Source: an uncultured Lachnospiraceae bacterium
Lineage (GTDB): Bacteria > Bacillota_A > Clostridia > Lachnospirales > Lachnospiraceae
Direction: 5' to 3'
Assembly (NCBI GenBank): GCA_905207905.1
Contig: CAJLNC010000042.1
Coordinates: 1-23,318, forward strand
Length of the DNA: 23,318 nt
Position 1 is the stretch's first letter. Each line of letters opens with the position of its first letter. Positions 22,822-23,318 of this stretch are shown one piece after another. Below the pieces are notes generated by a model. That model saw only the letters and a program-made list of their open reading frames with translations, was not told where the DNA came from and did no database searches. The position numbers and the translations under genes are program-made.

Positions 22822-22872
22822 AAAATGGCCTCCTTACCTTAGAATCTCTTCTAACGTAAGGATAGCCATTTT
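22822..22872 (-). promoter_or_regulatory. Hairpin holding the eno ribosome site; pheT terminator or attenuator
   Basis: AAAATGGC (22822-22829) pairs with GCCATTTT (22865-22872), CCTTAC (22832-22837) with GTAAGG (22856-22861), and TTAGA (22839-22843) with TCTAA (22850-22854). On the minus strand a T6 run follows (22825-22820) and then the eno ATG. The 3' arm contains the eno Shine-Dalgarno AAGGAGG. It can end pheT transcription and, in messages that read through, hide the eno ribosome site. No promoter fits between it and eno. Confidence 0.8.
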
Positions 22873-22881
22873 ATGCTGCAA

Positions 22882-23318
22882 TTATGCTCTCAGCTGGATT
22901 CCCATGCCTTCTAAGCCATTTAAAATCTTTTTCATTACTGCATTTACCTCATCATCGGTCAGGGTATGATCCTTTGCCCGGAAGGTAATGGAGTATGCAA
23001 CGGATTTATGTCCGGCCAGAATCTGAGCTCCCTCATAAATATCAAACAGCTTGTAGCTTTCCAGAATCTTTCCGCCCCGCTGCGCAATAATATCTTCAAT
23101 CTGTCCCACCAGAATTTCCTTGGGAACTACCATGCTGATATCACGGGTGGTTGCCGGATATTTTGCCAGTCCCTCATATTTCCAGTCAAAGCTTACGAAA
23201 GGAACAACAGCCGGCATATCCAGAACAGCCACATAAACACGCTCGCCAATCTTGTAATTGTCAGCCACCTCCGGATGAACCTCGCCAAGATAGCCCAGTT
23301 TTACACCCTCATAAACAA
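22882..23318 (-). CDS. pheT: Phenylalanine-tRNA ligase beta subunit, C-terminal part
   Basis: The frame is open from the right window edge, so only the last 145 residues are seen. They hold the end of the catalytic-like core (YEGVKLGYLGEVHPEVADNY and VAVLDMP) and the ferredoxin-fold anticodon-binding domain, which starts at YPATTRDISMVVPKE and ends at GMGIQLRA. The beta subunit recognises tRNA-Phe and pairs with the alpha subunit (pheS, expected further right) to charge tRNA. The stop lies 62 bases before eno, with the hairpin between them. Confidence 0.95.
   Translation of the reverse strand, partial: VYEGVKLGYLGEVHPEVADNYKIGERVYVAVLDMPAVVPFVSFDWKYEGLAKYPATTRDISMVVPKEILVGQIEDIIAQRGGKILESYKLFDIYEGAQILAGHKSVAYSITFRAKDHTLTDDEVNAVMKKILNGLEGMGIQLRA

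Noticed and set aside
22840..22882. A separate promoter for eno after pheT
   Set aside because: The 62-base gap is taken up by the hairpin and no -35/-10 pair is seen.

Overview
The window looks like the chromosome of a gut-type anaerobic Clostridia, most likely a Lachnospiraceae member close to Blautia. This is inferred from several things: the GGGtGRT protein beside an IscU-like scaffold, the cmk-ispH-rpsA order, the secG-rnr-smpB-ssrA cluster, strong AGGAGG ribosome sites, and the general look of the proteins. No 16S or database comparison was possible, so the genus is a guess. LAYOUT: (1) 1-2550 is the edge of a mobile region. It holds the 3' end of a tyrosine recombinase gene and, on the opposite strand, a complete class IIC group II intron (about 413-2337) with an intact reverse transcriptase. 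The intron sits directly after a terminator hairpin, as this class typically does. (2) 2582-4303 is a two-gene operon, an IscU-like scaffold and the GGGtGRT protein. It has its own promoter candidate and a perfect inverted repeat at the expected mRNA 5' end. (3) 4641-6309 holds a 61-residue membrane protein with a strong promoter, a gene-poor stretch, and a sugar-phosphate nucleotidyltransferase. (4) 6512-9275, the only large plus-strand block, has a YprB-like exonuclease-fold protein and a two-gene ABC exporter. It ends at a large MITE-like inverted repeat shared with the convergent rpsA. (5) 9495-17374 is a long minus-strand run. In transcription order it is a RelQ-type alarmone synthetase, a response regulator and histidine kinase, a SIS-domain protein that lacks the usual helix-turn-helix, a BaiN/HI0933-type flavoprotein, cmk, ispH and rpsA. 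Short gaps and overlaps suggest one or a few operons. (6) 17412-21336 is a trans-translation and RNA-decay cluster (secG, rnr, smpB, ssrA), with an 89-bp tandem repeat just beyond the ssrA terminator. (7) 21518-23318 has eno and the 3' end of pheT. The eno ribosome site lies inside the terminator-like hairpin that separates it from pheT. HOW THE GENES FIT TOGETHER: tmRNA, SmpB and RNase R form the ribosome-rescue and nonstop-mRNA decay module. The alarmone synthetase, two-component system, cmk, ispH and rpsA belong to growth control and core synthesis. The most promising uncharacterised unit is the GGGtGRT/scaffold operon. The most distinctive regulatory structure is the eno leader hairpin.
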